Assembly (NCBI RefSeq): GCF_004886325.1
Contig: NZ_QXFN01000001.1
Coordinates: forward strand, 186,001 to 250,000
Source of the DNA: Cellulomonas telluris
GTDB taxonomy: Bacteria > Actinomycetota > Actinomycetes > Actinomycetales > Cellulomonadaceae
DNA: 64,000 nt
Direction: 5' to 3'
Shown here one piece after another: positions 24,538 to 32,137 of the stretch (the stretch's first letter is position 1; each line of letters begins with the position of its first letter). Position numbers and translations under genes: made by a program. The notes under the pieces are model-generated. The model did not search any database. It was not told where the DNA came from and worked only from the letters and a program-made list of their open reading frames with translations.

Positions 24538-25957
24538 AGGTCGCGTCGCCGACCGCGATCGCGGCGAGCACCGACAGCGCCGTGCGCACCTGCGGCCCGG
24601 TCGACGCGGCGCTCGACGCCGCGATCTCGACGACCCACTCGCCGCGCTCGACGGTCAGGGACTGCGTCTCGCCCGCGTCGGCGGGGCTGCCGCCCCGGGC
24701 GATCGTCGCCGGCTCCCCCTCGCCGGCGCGGCGCAGCACCGCCCACTCGTCGCCGCCCAGCGTCTCCGTCGCCGCGCCCGCGAGCGCCAGCAGGCGCGGC
24801 ACGACACCCGGCTGCGCGGCTCCGATCGCCACCGCCCCCGTCGCGACGAGCCGCTCGACGGCGACCGTCGGGTCCGCGACGGCGGGCAGGGTGCGCGCCC
24901 GCGCCCGTGCCCGGCGGCGCTTGGCCTGGTACTGGGCCTGGTCGGCCCGCCGGAACAGCGACCGCGCGCCGACGGCCCCCATGACCGAGGTCGACGCGAT
25001 GCCGTAGGAGATCGCGGCCCCGTGGGGCAGCGGGAACTTCGCCACGGTCGTCGCCATCGTCTCGGTCACCACGGCACGCGGCTGGCCCACCGTGACCAGG
25101 CAGAACTCGTCGCCGCCGATGCGGGCGGCCGTCGTGCCCGGCAGCGCGTCCGACGCACGGCGCAGCACGTCCGCCACGGCACGCAGCAGGTCGTCACCGG
25201 CGTCGTGGCCGAGCTCGTCGTTGACGCGCTTGAGCCCGTCGACGTCGCACATGACGATGCAGACCTCACCGCCCGAGGCGAGCGCGGCGTCGGCCGCCTG
25301 GTCGGCCACGCGACGGTTCGCCAGCCCCGTCAGGGGGTCGTCGGCGATCATGTGCCGGACCTGGTGCTCGAGGTCGACGCGCGCGATCGCGCCGGCGGTG
25401 AGCGCCGCGAGCACCTCGGCCGTCGCGACGTCGTCGACGTCGAAGCGCGGCGCGTCCACCGGGCGCACCACGGTCACCTGGCCCCAGACCGAGTCGTTGA
25501 CGACGATCGGCGAGCTCAGCGCCGAGCCCGCGCCGAGCTCGCGCAGCGCCTCCACCTCGACGCGGTCGCCGGCGGACTCGTCGCCCGGGAGCACCGAGCG
25601 CCCCCGCTCGTCGAACGCGTGCGCCACCCAGCTCGCTCGGTCACGGATGAGACCGCGCAGCGCCGGCCGGTCGTCGGCCCGGAAGGTGGCGGAGAAGAAC
25701 GCGAGGGACCGGGCGTCCTCGGCGGGCGGCTCCAGGCGCAGGACGCGGCAGGTGTCCTGGTCGATGCGGCACAGCGCCGCCGTGTCCGCGGCGAGCACGT
25801 CGAGGGCGATGGTCGCCGCGACCGCGAGCACCGACTCGACGTCGCGGCAGGCGTCGAACCGGTGGGCCGCGACGGCGAGACCGCGCACGCCACCGAGGTC
25901 CGCAGCCGAGAGCCCGCCCCGGTGCGCACCCTTGGCAGCCGTGCCCCGACGCGTCAC
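24536..25957 (-). CDS. GAF-GGDEF diguanylate cyclase
   Basis: A 473-residue cytoplasmic protein. Residues about 20-205 form a GAF-type sensor (VESVLAVAATIALDVLAADT; SALSSPIVVNDSVWGQVTVV). The GGDEF domain follows (DPLTGLANRRVADQAADAAL, active site ARIGGDEFCLV near residue 280). The intact GGDEF predicts synthesis of cyclic di-GMP from GTP. No RxxD inhibitory site is seen five residues before it. A further 120 residues after the cyclase (VERLVATGAVAIGAAQPGVV) form a domain I do not recognise. The start was placed at GTG25957 (VTRRGTAAKGAH); an upstream GTG would add 22 residues with poor coding character. It diverges from LPMO 3 (227-bp gap). Confidence 0.85.
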   Translation of the reverse strand: MTRRGTAAKGAHRGGLSAADLGGVRGLAVAAHRFDACRDVESVLAVAATIALDVLAADTAALCRIDQDTCRVLRLEPPAEDARSLAFFSATFRADDRPALRGLIRDRASWVAHAFDERGRSVLPGDESAGDRVEVEALRELGAGSALSSPIVVNDSVWGQVTVVRPVDAPRFDVDDVATAEVLAALTAGAIARVDLEHQVRHMIADDPLTGLANRRVADQAADAALASGGEVCIVMCDVDGLKRVNDELGHDAGDDLLRAVADVLRRASDALPGTTAARIGGDEFCLVTVGQPRAVVTETMATTVAKFPLPHGAAISYGIASTSVMGAVGARSLFRRADQAQYQAKRRRARARARTLPAVADPTVAVERLVATGAVAIGAAQPGVVPRLLALAGAATETLGGDEWAVLRRAGEGEPATIARGGSPADAGETQSLTVERGEWVVEIAASSAASTGPQVRTALSVLAAIAVGDAT

Positions 25958-26057
25958 CGGGACATCATCGACCCTCCACGGCCCGCGTGCCGAGACCGAC
26001 CCGTGAGAGGTCGGTGAGATCACCCTCGTGCGCGAACGACGGGTGGCGCTGCAGCGG

Positions 26058-26067
26058 GAAACGTTTC
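26058..26067. promoter_or_regulatory. perfect LacI-like palindrome upstream of LPMO 3
   Basis: GAAACGTTTC is the symmetric form of the GAAnCGnTTC pattern found before all three LPMO genes. It lies about 120 bp before ATG26185 and could also affect the divergent GGDEF gene. Confidence 0.6.
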
Positions 26068-26184
26068 GGGGGGTTGTCGGGCGGGCGGGTGCTCACGAGC
26101 CTGTCGGCACACCGTCTCCCCCGTCCGGAGGCCGTGCCCCCACACGACCGCGGCGAGGACGCCGCTCCTGCGAGAGGGACACCC

Positions 26185-27330
26185 ATGACCCGACACCGCC
26201 TCGCCCGTCGAGCCCTCGCCGGGCTCGCGGCCACGACCGTGCTGGCCGGGGCGCTGGTCGCCCTGCCCACGGCCGCCCAGGCCCACGGCGGCCTGACCTA
26301 CCCCGCGACGCGGACGTACCAGTGCTACGTGGACGGCCTCGCCGGCGGCCAGGCCGCGGGCCAGGGCGGCAACATGCTGCCCACCAACCCGGCGTGCAAG
26401 AACGCGCTCGCGGCCAGCAACTACGGCTTCTACAACTGGTACGGCAACCTGCTCGGCACGATCGCCGGCCGGCACGAGACCATCCCGGACGGCAAGCTGT
26501 GCGGCCCGGACTCCCGCTTCGACGCCTTCAACACCCCGAGCCCGTCCTGGCCGACGACCCGCGTGCAGCCGGGCCAGCGGATCACGTTCCAGTACGCGGC
26601 GACCGTGCCGCACCCCGGCTGGTGGACGCAGTACATCACCAAGGACGGCTGGAACCAGAACGAGCCGATCGGCTGGGACGACCTCGAGCCCGTGCCGTTC
26701 GACCGCGTCCTGAACCCGCCGACCCGTGCCGGCGGCCCGACCGGCCCGGAGTACTACTGGGACGCCACGCTGCCGAACAAGTCCGGCAAGCACGTGATCT
26801 TCTCGATCTGGGAGCGCACCGACAGCCCCGAGTCGTTCTACAACTGCTCTGACGTCGACTTCGGTGGCGGCACCACGCCGAACCCGACGCCCACCGCGAC
26901 GCGCACGCCGACGCCCACGCCGACCCCGACGCCCACGCGCACGGCCACGCCGACGCCCACGGCCACCGCGACCCCGACGCCCACGCCGACCGCGACGCCG
27001 ACCGTCCCGGCCGACGCCCGCTGCGAGGTCGAGATCGACGTCACCAACGCGTGGCAGGGCGGGTTCCAGGGCAACGTCACGGTCTTCAACGCGACGATGG
27101 AGCCCGTGAACGGGTGGGAGCTGACGTGGCGCTTCACCAACGGCGAGAGGATCACGCAGTCGTGGAGCTCGACCGCCACGCAGTCCGGTGACACCGTGAC
27201 CGTCCGCAACGCCGGCTGGAACGCCACGATCGCGCACCACAACGCGGTGTCCTTCGGCTTCATCGGGTCCGGCACCCCGAAGGCGGCGACGGCGGCCACG
27301 CTCAACGGCTCGCCCTGCATCGTCCGCTGA
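26185..27330 (+). CDS. AA10 lytic polysaccharide monooxygenase with CBM2 (CelS2 type), LPMO 3
   Basis: A 381-residue secreted enzyme of a different AA10 clade from LPMO 1 and 2. The signal peptide ends at Ala33; His34 starts the mature protein (HGGLTYPATRTYQCYVDGLA). The second copper ligand is His143 (VPHPGWWTQYITKDGW) and the probable axial residue is Phe in ESFYNCSDVDFG. These marks match Streptomyces CelS2/ScLPMO10C, a strict C1 cellulose oxidiser. A Thr-Pro linker leads to a full CBM2 with NGWELTWRFTNGERITQSWS and NAGWNATIAHHNAVSFGFIG. CGAGAGGGA precedes the ATG. Pairing of C1 and C1/C4 types is known to act synergistically on cellulose. Confidence 0.96.
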   Translation: MTRHRLARRALAGLAATTVLAGALVALPTAAQAHGGLTYPATRTYQCYVDGLAGGQAAGQGGNMLPTNPACKNALAASNYGFYNWYGNLLGTIAGRHETIPDGKLCGPDSRFDAFNTPSPSWPTTRVQPGQRITFQYAATVPHPGWWTQYITKDGWNQNEPIGWDDLEPVPFDRVLNPPTRAGGPTGPEYYWDATLPNKSGKHVIFSIWERTDSPESFYNCSDVDFGGGTTPNPTPTATRTPTPTPTPTPTRTATPTPTATATPTPTPTATPTVPADARCEVEIDVTNAWQGGFQGNVTVFNATMEPVNGWELTWRFTNGERITQSWSSTATQSGDTVTVRNAGWNATIAHHNAVSFGFIGSGTPKAATAATLNGSPCIVR

Positions 27331-27352
27331 CACGCACCTCCCCGAGCGGCCC

Positions 27353-27389
27353 ACGACGCCCGGTGCTCCCAGGGGGCACCGGGCGTCGT
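27353..27389 (+). terminator. hairpin terminator after LPMO 3
   Basis: A perfect 14-bp stem (ACGACGCCCGGTGC and its complement at 27376-27389) with a 9-nt loop lies 22 bases past the stop. It runs directly into the 13-bp tandem repeat. Confidence 0.8.
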
Positions 27390-27434
27390 CGTGTCGCGTC
27401 GTCGTGTCGCGTCGTCGTGTCGCGTCGTCGTGTC
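27383..27434. repeat. four perfect 13-bp tandem repeats
   Basis: GCGTCGTCGTGTC occurs four times without a mismatch. The unit is not a multiple of three and lies outside genes. Its first copy shares bases with the LPMO 3 terminator's right arm. Confidence 0.95.
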
Positions 27435-27460
27435 GCGGCGGCGGCAGGGAGCGCCGACGT

Positions 27461-27518
27461 CCTTCTTCCGCGTGCACGTCCGCCGTACGCACGCCGGGCG
27501 TACGGCCGCAGGAAGGAG
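27461..27518. repeat. GTACGC-rich repeat element, copy 2
   Basis: Contains the perfect inverted repeat CCGTACGC (27483-27490) and GCGTACGG (27498-27505), flanked by CCTTCTTCC and GGAAGGAG. The core matches the reverse complement of copy 1 at 7853-7909. It sits between LPMO 3 and a convergent small gene. Confidence 0.55.
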
Positions 27519-27548
27519 CCGGCCTCCCCGCAGGGACGGCAGCGGCCC

Positions 27549-27776
27549 TCAGGACTGGGCGTGCACCGTCCCGCCGGGGCTGACCCGCACGTGGACTCCC
27601 CGCACCTCGCGCGGCACGCCGTCCGCCTGGGCGCTCACGACGTCGCCGCGCAGGCGCACCAGGAGGCCGTAGCCGTCCTCCTCCGGAGCGATCCCCACCG
27701 CGGTCACGTCCTGCCGTCCTGCCAGGACGGCTTTGAGCTCGTCCTTCGCACGGCGCGCTTCGCCCAGGTCCGCCAC
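27549..27776 (-). CDS. small protein resembling the N-terminal domain of the adjacent protease
   Basis: A 75-residue protein with no signal or membrane segment. The sequence (MADLGEARRAKDELKAVLAG; VTAVGIAPEEDGYGLLVRLR) follows the same pattern as the first 75 residues of the protease encoded 41 bp upstream (GEARQAKAH; AIGVAVDGHGGYGVAVRYRL). Both have an N-terminal helix, a VGI/IGV strand, an acidic or His-containing turn, GYG and a basic strand, followed by VRVSPGG versus VDVRRTG. It may be a free copy of a prodomain-like module, perhaps an inhibitor or chaperone of the protease. That role is inference. Confidence 0.65.
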   Translation of the reverse strand: MADLGEARRAKDELKAVLAGRQDVTAVGIAPEEDGYGLLVRLRGDVVSAQADGVPREVRGVHVRVSPGGTVHAQS

Positions 27777-27817
27777 GGGTCCACCTTCCGGCCCCCGGCG
27801 GCGGGCACGGGCCCGCG

Positions 27818-28822
27818 TCAGGCGAGCAGCGTGGCGTCCAGCGCGCCGAGAACGGCGTCGATCGGGTTGACGTACGTCAGTCCAACTCCATTCTGACCCC
27901 CGGACTCCGACCCGGCAAAGAGAAGTCCGAGCGCGACACCGTCCTCGCGGTAGACGAGCGAGCCCGAGTCGCCGCCGCGCGAGAACGGAACGCGCCCCGT
28001 GCTCTCCACCTCGATCTGGTCGTCGAACGCGAGCTCGCCGAGCTCCTCGCCGTACCCGACCACGACGTCGTCGAGCTCGATGGCGGTGACGCGCCCCGTC
28101 GTCACGGCGGTGGTCCGCCCGATCTTGCCCACCTGCTCCCCGCCGACCGCGCGCGCGGTGGCCGTCACCCGCCCCACCGGGTACGTCGGGTCGACCTCCT
28201 GCTCGTCGAGCAGCGCGACGGCCGCGTCGACGTGGGCCGTGGCGCCGCGCTTGAGCGGGACGCCCGCCGCGAGCGTGCCGATGCGGTCCCGGGACGCCGT
28301 GCCGCCGTCGGCCGGTCCCGGCTGCACGACCACGTCGCCGACCTGGGCACCCGGTGCCCCGGCGAGGACGTGGTGGTTGGACAGCGCGTGCAGGCGGCCC
28401 CCGACCAGCACGAACGCGCCGAGGGTGCCGGCGCTGACGTCGACGTGCGCGACGGAGACCCCGGGCCGCAGGGGCCGCACGCGGCCCGTCTCGCCGAGTG
28501 ACTGGGCGGTCACCACGGGAGGGCGGGTACGCACGGGACGGTCGTCCGCCGCGAGGGGGCGGATGCGCCCGGTCCGGCGCACGTCGACGGGCGGGCCGAT
28601 CTCGTCCACCAGCCGGCGGGCGATGGACCGGATGCCGGGCAGCCCGAGCCGGTACCGGACGGCGACGCCGTAGCCGCCGTGCCCGTCGACGGCGACGCCG
28701 ATCGCCAGCGGCGCCTCGGCCGGCCCTGCGGTCGACACCCGGACGCGGCGCTCCGCGAGCTCGCGGGCCACCGTCGACGCGTGCGCCTTGGCCTGCCTGG
28801 CCTCCCCGTGGTCCATCCTCAT
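27818..28822 (-). CDS. trypsin-fold serine protease with N-terminal accessory domain
   Basis: A 334-residue protein. Residues 1 to about 85 are the accessory domain shared with the neighbouring small protein. The catalytic domain carries the chymotrypsin-type triad: His in LSNHHVLAG (near 149), Asp in AHVDAAVALL (near 197) and Ser in GDSGSLVY (near 285). No signal peptide is seen, unlike most trypsins, so it is probably cytoplasmic or released by another route; family relatives resemble Nal1-like proteins. ATG28822 is chosen over ATG28816 because GGGAG lies at the right distance. The small gene downstream is probably co-transcribed. Confidence 0.85.
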   Translation of the reverse strand: MRMDHGEARQAKAHASTVARELAERRVRVSTAGPAEAPLAIGVAVDGHGGYGVAVRYRLGLPGIRSIARRLVDEIGPPVDVRRTGRIRPLAADDRPVRTRPPVVTAQSLGETGRVRPLRPGVSVAHVDVSAGTLGAFVLVGGRLHALSNHHVLAGAPGAQVGDVVVQPGPADGGTASRDRIGTLAAGVPLKRGATAHVDAAVALLDEQEVDPTYPVGRVTATARAVGGEQVGKIGRTTAVTTGRVTAIELDDVVVGYGEELGELAFDDQIEVESTGRVPFSRGGDSGSLVYREDGVALGLLFAGSESGGQNGVGLTYVNPIDAVLGALDATLLA

Positions 28823-29017
28823 CCGCTGCTCCCTGCGTCGTGCGCCGTCCGCGGCCGACGCGCGCTCACCGCGTCGCGCCGCCCCGTCCGATCCGTCGGG
28901 TCCGTCCCGTCGGGTCGTCAGTGTGGCGGCGGCCACCGACAGCCGCGCGCGCTGCGGCGGTGCGTCCCACCGCTCGGACGCACCGGACCCGCCCTGCCGT
29001 GGCACGACGACGCCGGC

Positions 29018-29045
29018 CGGGACCGCACCCGTGCGGGCGGTCCCG
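29018..29045 (-). terminator. hairpin after the DUF6458 gene
   Basis: CGGGACCGC (29018-29026) pairs with GCGGTCCCG (29037-29045) 52 bases past the DUF6458 stop. It lies in the 275-bp spacer before the protease gene, where I see nothing else. Confidence 0.55.
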
Positions 29046-29097
29046 ACCGGCCCCGGGTGTCACGGCGGCGTGCCGTCGGGCGGCCCGCCGGACCCGC

Positions 29098-29322
29098 TCA
29101 GGCGCGCGGCGCCGGCGGGTTGTCGTGCCGCTCGATGACCTCGCGGTGCGACGTGTTGCTGCGCTGCGCGTTCAGGGCGATCGCCGCGATCAGCCAGATC
29201 AGGCCGCCGCCCATGAGGATGTACCCGATCACCGTCAGGTCGACGCCCTCGAACCGGTCGGCGACGCCGAACGAGAGGATCGCGCCGATGACCAGGAGTG
29301 CGATGCCGCCTCCGATGCCCAT
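29098..29322 (-). CDS. DUF6458 family small membrane protein
   Basis: A 74-residue protein with two membrane helices (IGGGIALLVIGAILSFGVAD; LTVIGYILMGGGLIWLIAAI) and a polar C-terminal tail (SHREVIERHDNPPAP). Length and pattern match DUF6458, common in actinobacteria and without known function. GAAGGAGC lies just upstream of the ATG. Confidence 0.85.
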   Translation of the reverse strand: MGIGGGIALLVIGAILSFGVADRFEGVDLTVIGYILMGGGLIWLIAAIALNAQRSNTSHREVIERHDNPPAPRA

Positions 29323-29464
29323 GTCCGCTCCTTCAGCCGGGACCGGGACGGCGCCCCGGTCGTGGTGGCGGCGAGTCTTCCGGTGACCGGGCGGGCCCGC
29401 ACGTCGAGCGGTCGGCGGGCGGACCGGACCATCCCCTCGGGCGGTTGTGCCCCGCGCGTTCGTG

Positions 29465-30196
29465 CTACGCCAGCTCGACGGGCTCGGCGAACCAGTTGTC
29501 GATCACCCAGGTGCCGCCCTCGTGGACGAACCACAGCGACTGGCTCCAGCCCGTCTCGTACAGCTCGCCGTCGGCCAGGGTGAACGACCGGACGTAGGGG
29601 AAGGTCACCTTCAGCCCCGGGGTGCCGTCGTCCTTGACCACGAGCTCCACCGCGGGCGCCCCGTTCCGGCGGTACGGGTTGGCGCTCTCCACCGTCATCG
29701 TGTCTCCGGAACCCGCGTCCGAGCCGGCGACCTGCGAGGACGGCACCAGGGCGTTGACCGCGTCGGTGTCGCCCGCGGCGAGGAGCTCCGTGAGACGCCC
29801 CCAGGCCCACGCGGTCAGGTGCGGTCGGACGGGCTCGTACTCGTCGAGCGTGCGTGCGTCCTCGTTCTGGGTCTCGCGGGAGGTCTCCAGCAGGACCATG
29901 AACGTGTCGAGGACCGACTGCGGGGCCGCGGCGAGCGCGTCGGCGGGCAGGTGCTGGGCGGCGTCCGGCGGGAGCACGAGCTCGTCCGCGCGGAAGCCGA
30001 CGTGGTCCGTGAGGTCGGCGGCGACCGGCGGGCTCGCCTCCGCAGCGTCGGTGGGTGCGGGCGTCGAGACCGTCGAGCTGGTCGGAGCCTCGCCGGGCGC
30101 CGGCACCGAGCACGCGGTGAGGGCGGCGAGCAGCACGACGGCTGCCAGCAGGGGTGAGCAGCGGTGCGGTGCGCGGTCGGCTGCGATCGTCTCCAC
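29465..30196 (-). CDS. putative lipoprotein
   Basis: A 243-residue protein. The N-terminus is basic, then LLAAVVLLAALTAC gives a lipobox (LTAC, Cys29), so it should be attached to the outer face of the membrane. A Ser/Thr/Pro-rich spacer precedes a domain with helices (LDTFMVLLETSRETQNEDAR) and a C-terminal beta sheet (ELVVKDDGTPGLKVTFPYVR; LWFVHEGGTWVIDNWF) reminiscent of NTF2-like or DUF6318-type folds. The function is unknown. The GTG start was kept because the signal needs its basic residues. Confidence 0.72.
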   Translation of the reverse strand: METIAADRAPHRCSPLLAAVVLLAALTACSVPAPGEAPTSSTVSTPAPTDAAEASPPVAADLTDHVGFRADELVLPPDAAQHLPADALAAAPQSVLDTFMVLLETSRETQNEDARTLDEYEPVRPHLTAWAWGRLTELLAAGDTDAVNALVPSSQVAGSDAGSGDTMTVESANPYRRNGAPAVELVVKDDGTPGLKVTFPYVRSFTLADGELYETGWSQSLWFVHEGGTWVIDNWFAEPVELA

Positions 30197-30295
30197 ACCT
30201 GCTCATCGGCCTCTCCCGGGGACGACGTGAGGACGGCGGCGCGCGAGGTGCGTCACGGCCGGGACGACGACGCCCCGCCGTCCCCACGTCGAGAG

Positions 30296-31138
30296 TCAGA
30301 CGGTCGCCCAGGGCCGGTCGACGCGCGCGTGGTCGAGGGCCCACTCGAGCGCGAGGTCCGCGACCTCCTCCCAGCCGGGTGCGCCGCACGTCCAGTGGTC
30401 GCGCCCGGGCAGCTCGACGTAGTCCGTGACGGCCGGCGACCGGTGGTAGTGCCGGGCGTTCGACCGGTTCACCGAGGGCGGCATGATGTGGTCCTTCTCC
30501 CCCGCGACGAACAGCAGCGGGGCGCGGTCGGCGTCGTAGTCCACCCACGTCTCCTGCCGCCCCGGCTTCACGTTCGCGAACAGGCCGTACTCGAAGATCC
30601 AGTGCCCGGGAGCGGCGATCGCGTACCGCTCCCACACCCGCAGCGAGTCCTCCTCCGAGAGGGTGTTGGTGAACGCGTACCGGAACTCCTCGGGGGTGAA
30701 CGCCACCGCCCGGCGGCGGTTGGCCGGGCTGCGCAGGGCGGGCAGCAGGGACCGCGCCTGGGACAGCGGGCTCACGCGGACGCCCTCGGTCGGCGCGGAG
30801 TCGATCGCGACGCCCACCGAGCCGAGCCCCCGGGCCAGCAGCAGCTGCGTGAGGGTCCCGCCGAACGAGTGGCCGATGATGATCGGCGGGGTCGGCGTGG
30901 ACTCCACCACCTGGGCGAGGTGGTCCACCACCTCGGGGACCGTGAGGCGGGCGATGCGCTCGGGGTCCTCCCGGAGCCCCTCCACCTCGACCTCGAAGCC
31001 CGGGTAGCCCGGGGTGAGGACGGTGAACCCCTTCTCCTCGTAGTACGGGACCCAGTGCTCCCAGCTGCGCGGTGTCATCCACAGCCCATGGACGAGGACG
31101 ATCGTGCCGGGTGTCGTGGTGCCGGTCGGGTCGGACAT
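30296..31138 (-). CDS. alpha/beta hydrolase
   Basis: A 280-residue hydrolase. The oxyanion-hole region is VLVHGLWMTPRSWEHW, the nucleophile elbow is GHSFGG (Ser91), an acid lies in FVAGEKDHIMPP and the catalytic His in PGRDHWTCGAPGW. No signal peptide. The substrate cannot be told; relatives are annotated as esterases or lysophospholipases. GAGGGAGC precedes the ATG. Twelve bases separate it from the stop of the next hydrolase gene upstream, so the two are one operon. Confidence 0.9.
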   Translation of the reverse strand: MSDPTGTTTPGTIVLVHGLWMTPRSWEHWVPYYEEKGFTVLTPGYPGFEVEVEGLREDPERIARLTVPEVVDHLAQVVESTPTPPIIIGHSFGGTLTQLLLARGLGSVGVAIDSAPTEGVRVSPLSQARSLLPALRSPANRRRAVAFTPEEFRYAFTNTLSEEDSLRVWERYAIAAPGHWIFEYGLFANVKPGRQETWVDYDADRAPLLFVAGEKDHIMPPSVNRSNARHYHRSPAVTDYVELPGRDHWTCGAPGWEEVADLALEWALDHARVDRPWATV

Positions 31139-31150
31139 GGCGGTGCTCCC

Positions 31151-31972
31151 TCAGCCGTCGACGAACGCGAGCAGGTCGGCGTGCAGACGGTCCCGGTCGG
31201 TGTCGGGCAGCGCGTGCCCGCTCCCCTCGTAGACCGTCAGCGTGGCGCCGTCCACGAGGTCGACGGTGCGCTTCCCGCCGACCTCGAACGGCACGATCTG
31301 GTCGTCGTCCCCGTGGATCACGAGCGTGGGGACGTCGACCTTCGCGAGGTCGGGGCGGAAGTCCGTCCCGGAGAAGGCCGCGATGCACTCGTACGCGGCC
31401 CGGTGCCCGCACGCCATGCCCTGCAGCCAGAACGCGTCGCGGAACCCCTGCGGCACGTCGTGCGTGCGGTTGTGGCCGAAGAACGGGCCGTCGGCGAGGT
31501 CGCGGTACAGCTGGGACCGGTTCGCCCGCTCCCCCGCCCGCAGCCCGTCGAACACGTCGACCGGCAGGCCCTCCGGGTTGTCCTCGGTCCGCAGCATGAG
31601 CGGGGGCACCGCGCTCACCAGGACGAGGCGTGCGACGCGCGCGGTGCCGTGCCGGCCGACGTACCGCACGACCTCGCCGCCGCCCGTCGAGTGCCCCACG
31701 AGAGTCACGTCGGTGAGGTCGAGCTGGTCGAGCAGGCACGCGAGGTCGTCGGCGTACGTGTCCATCTCGTTGCCGTCCCAGGTCTGGGTCGACCGGCCGT
31801 GGCCCCGCCGGTCGTGCGCGACCGCGCGGTGGCCGTGCTCCGCGAGGAAGAGCGCCGCCGCGTCCCAGGCGTCCGCGTTCAGCGGCCACCCGTGGCTCAG
31901 GACGACCGGCGGCCCGTCGCCCCAGTCCTTGTAGAAGATCTGCGCCCCGTCGTGCGCTGTCACGTACGGCAT
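31151..31972 (-). CDS. alpha/beta hydrolase of the cofactor-free haloperoxidase group
   Basis: A 273-residue enzyme whose length and motifs match non-haem chloroperoxidase/perhydrolase proteins: [11 protein letters not shown] (oxyanion), [26 protein letters not shown] (nucleophile Ser95), [15 protein letters not shown] (Asp) and [12 protein letters not shown] (His). Such proteins are serine esterases that also form peracids in vitro; the natural substrate is usually unknown. GGGGGAGGAA precedes ATG31972. It is the first gene of the two-hydrolase operon. Confidence 0.9.
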   Translation of the reverse strand: MPYVTAHDGAQIFYKDWGDGPPVVLSHGWPLNADAWDAAALFLAEHGHRAVAHDRRGHGRSTQTWDGNEMDTYADDLACLLDQLDLTDVTLVGHSTGGGEVVRYVGRHGTARVARLVLVSAVPPLMLRTEDNPEGLPVDVFDGLRAGERANRSQLYRDLADGPFFGHNRTHDVPQGFRDAFWLQGMACGHRAAYECIAAFSGTDFRPDLAKVDVPTLVIHGDDDQIVPFEVGGKRTVDLVDGATLTVYEGSGHALPDTDRDRLHADLLAFVDG

Positions 31973-32079
31973 GTCGTTCCTCCCCCTGCTGGACGGACGG
32001 ACACCTCGATACTGTCCGCATTCGCCCGTTTCGCACCAGACCCGGGGTGCGCCTGGTCGGGGGACGTCCGGCGGGACGG

Positions 32080-32120
32080 CGACGCCCCGCCGTCCGCACG
32101 CGGCGGGCGACGGGGCGTCG
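32080..32120 (-). terminator. hairpin after the S9 peptidase gene
   Basis: CGACGCCCCG (32080-32089) pairs with CGGGGCGTCG (32111-32120), with further complementarity inside, just beyond the leftward peptidase stop. Confidence 0.6.
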
Positions 32121-32137
32121 TGCGTCGGCCTACGGCG

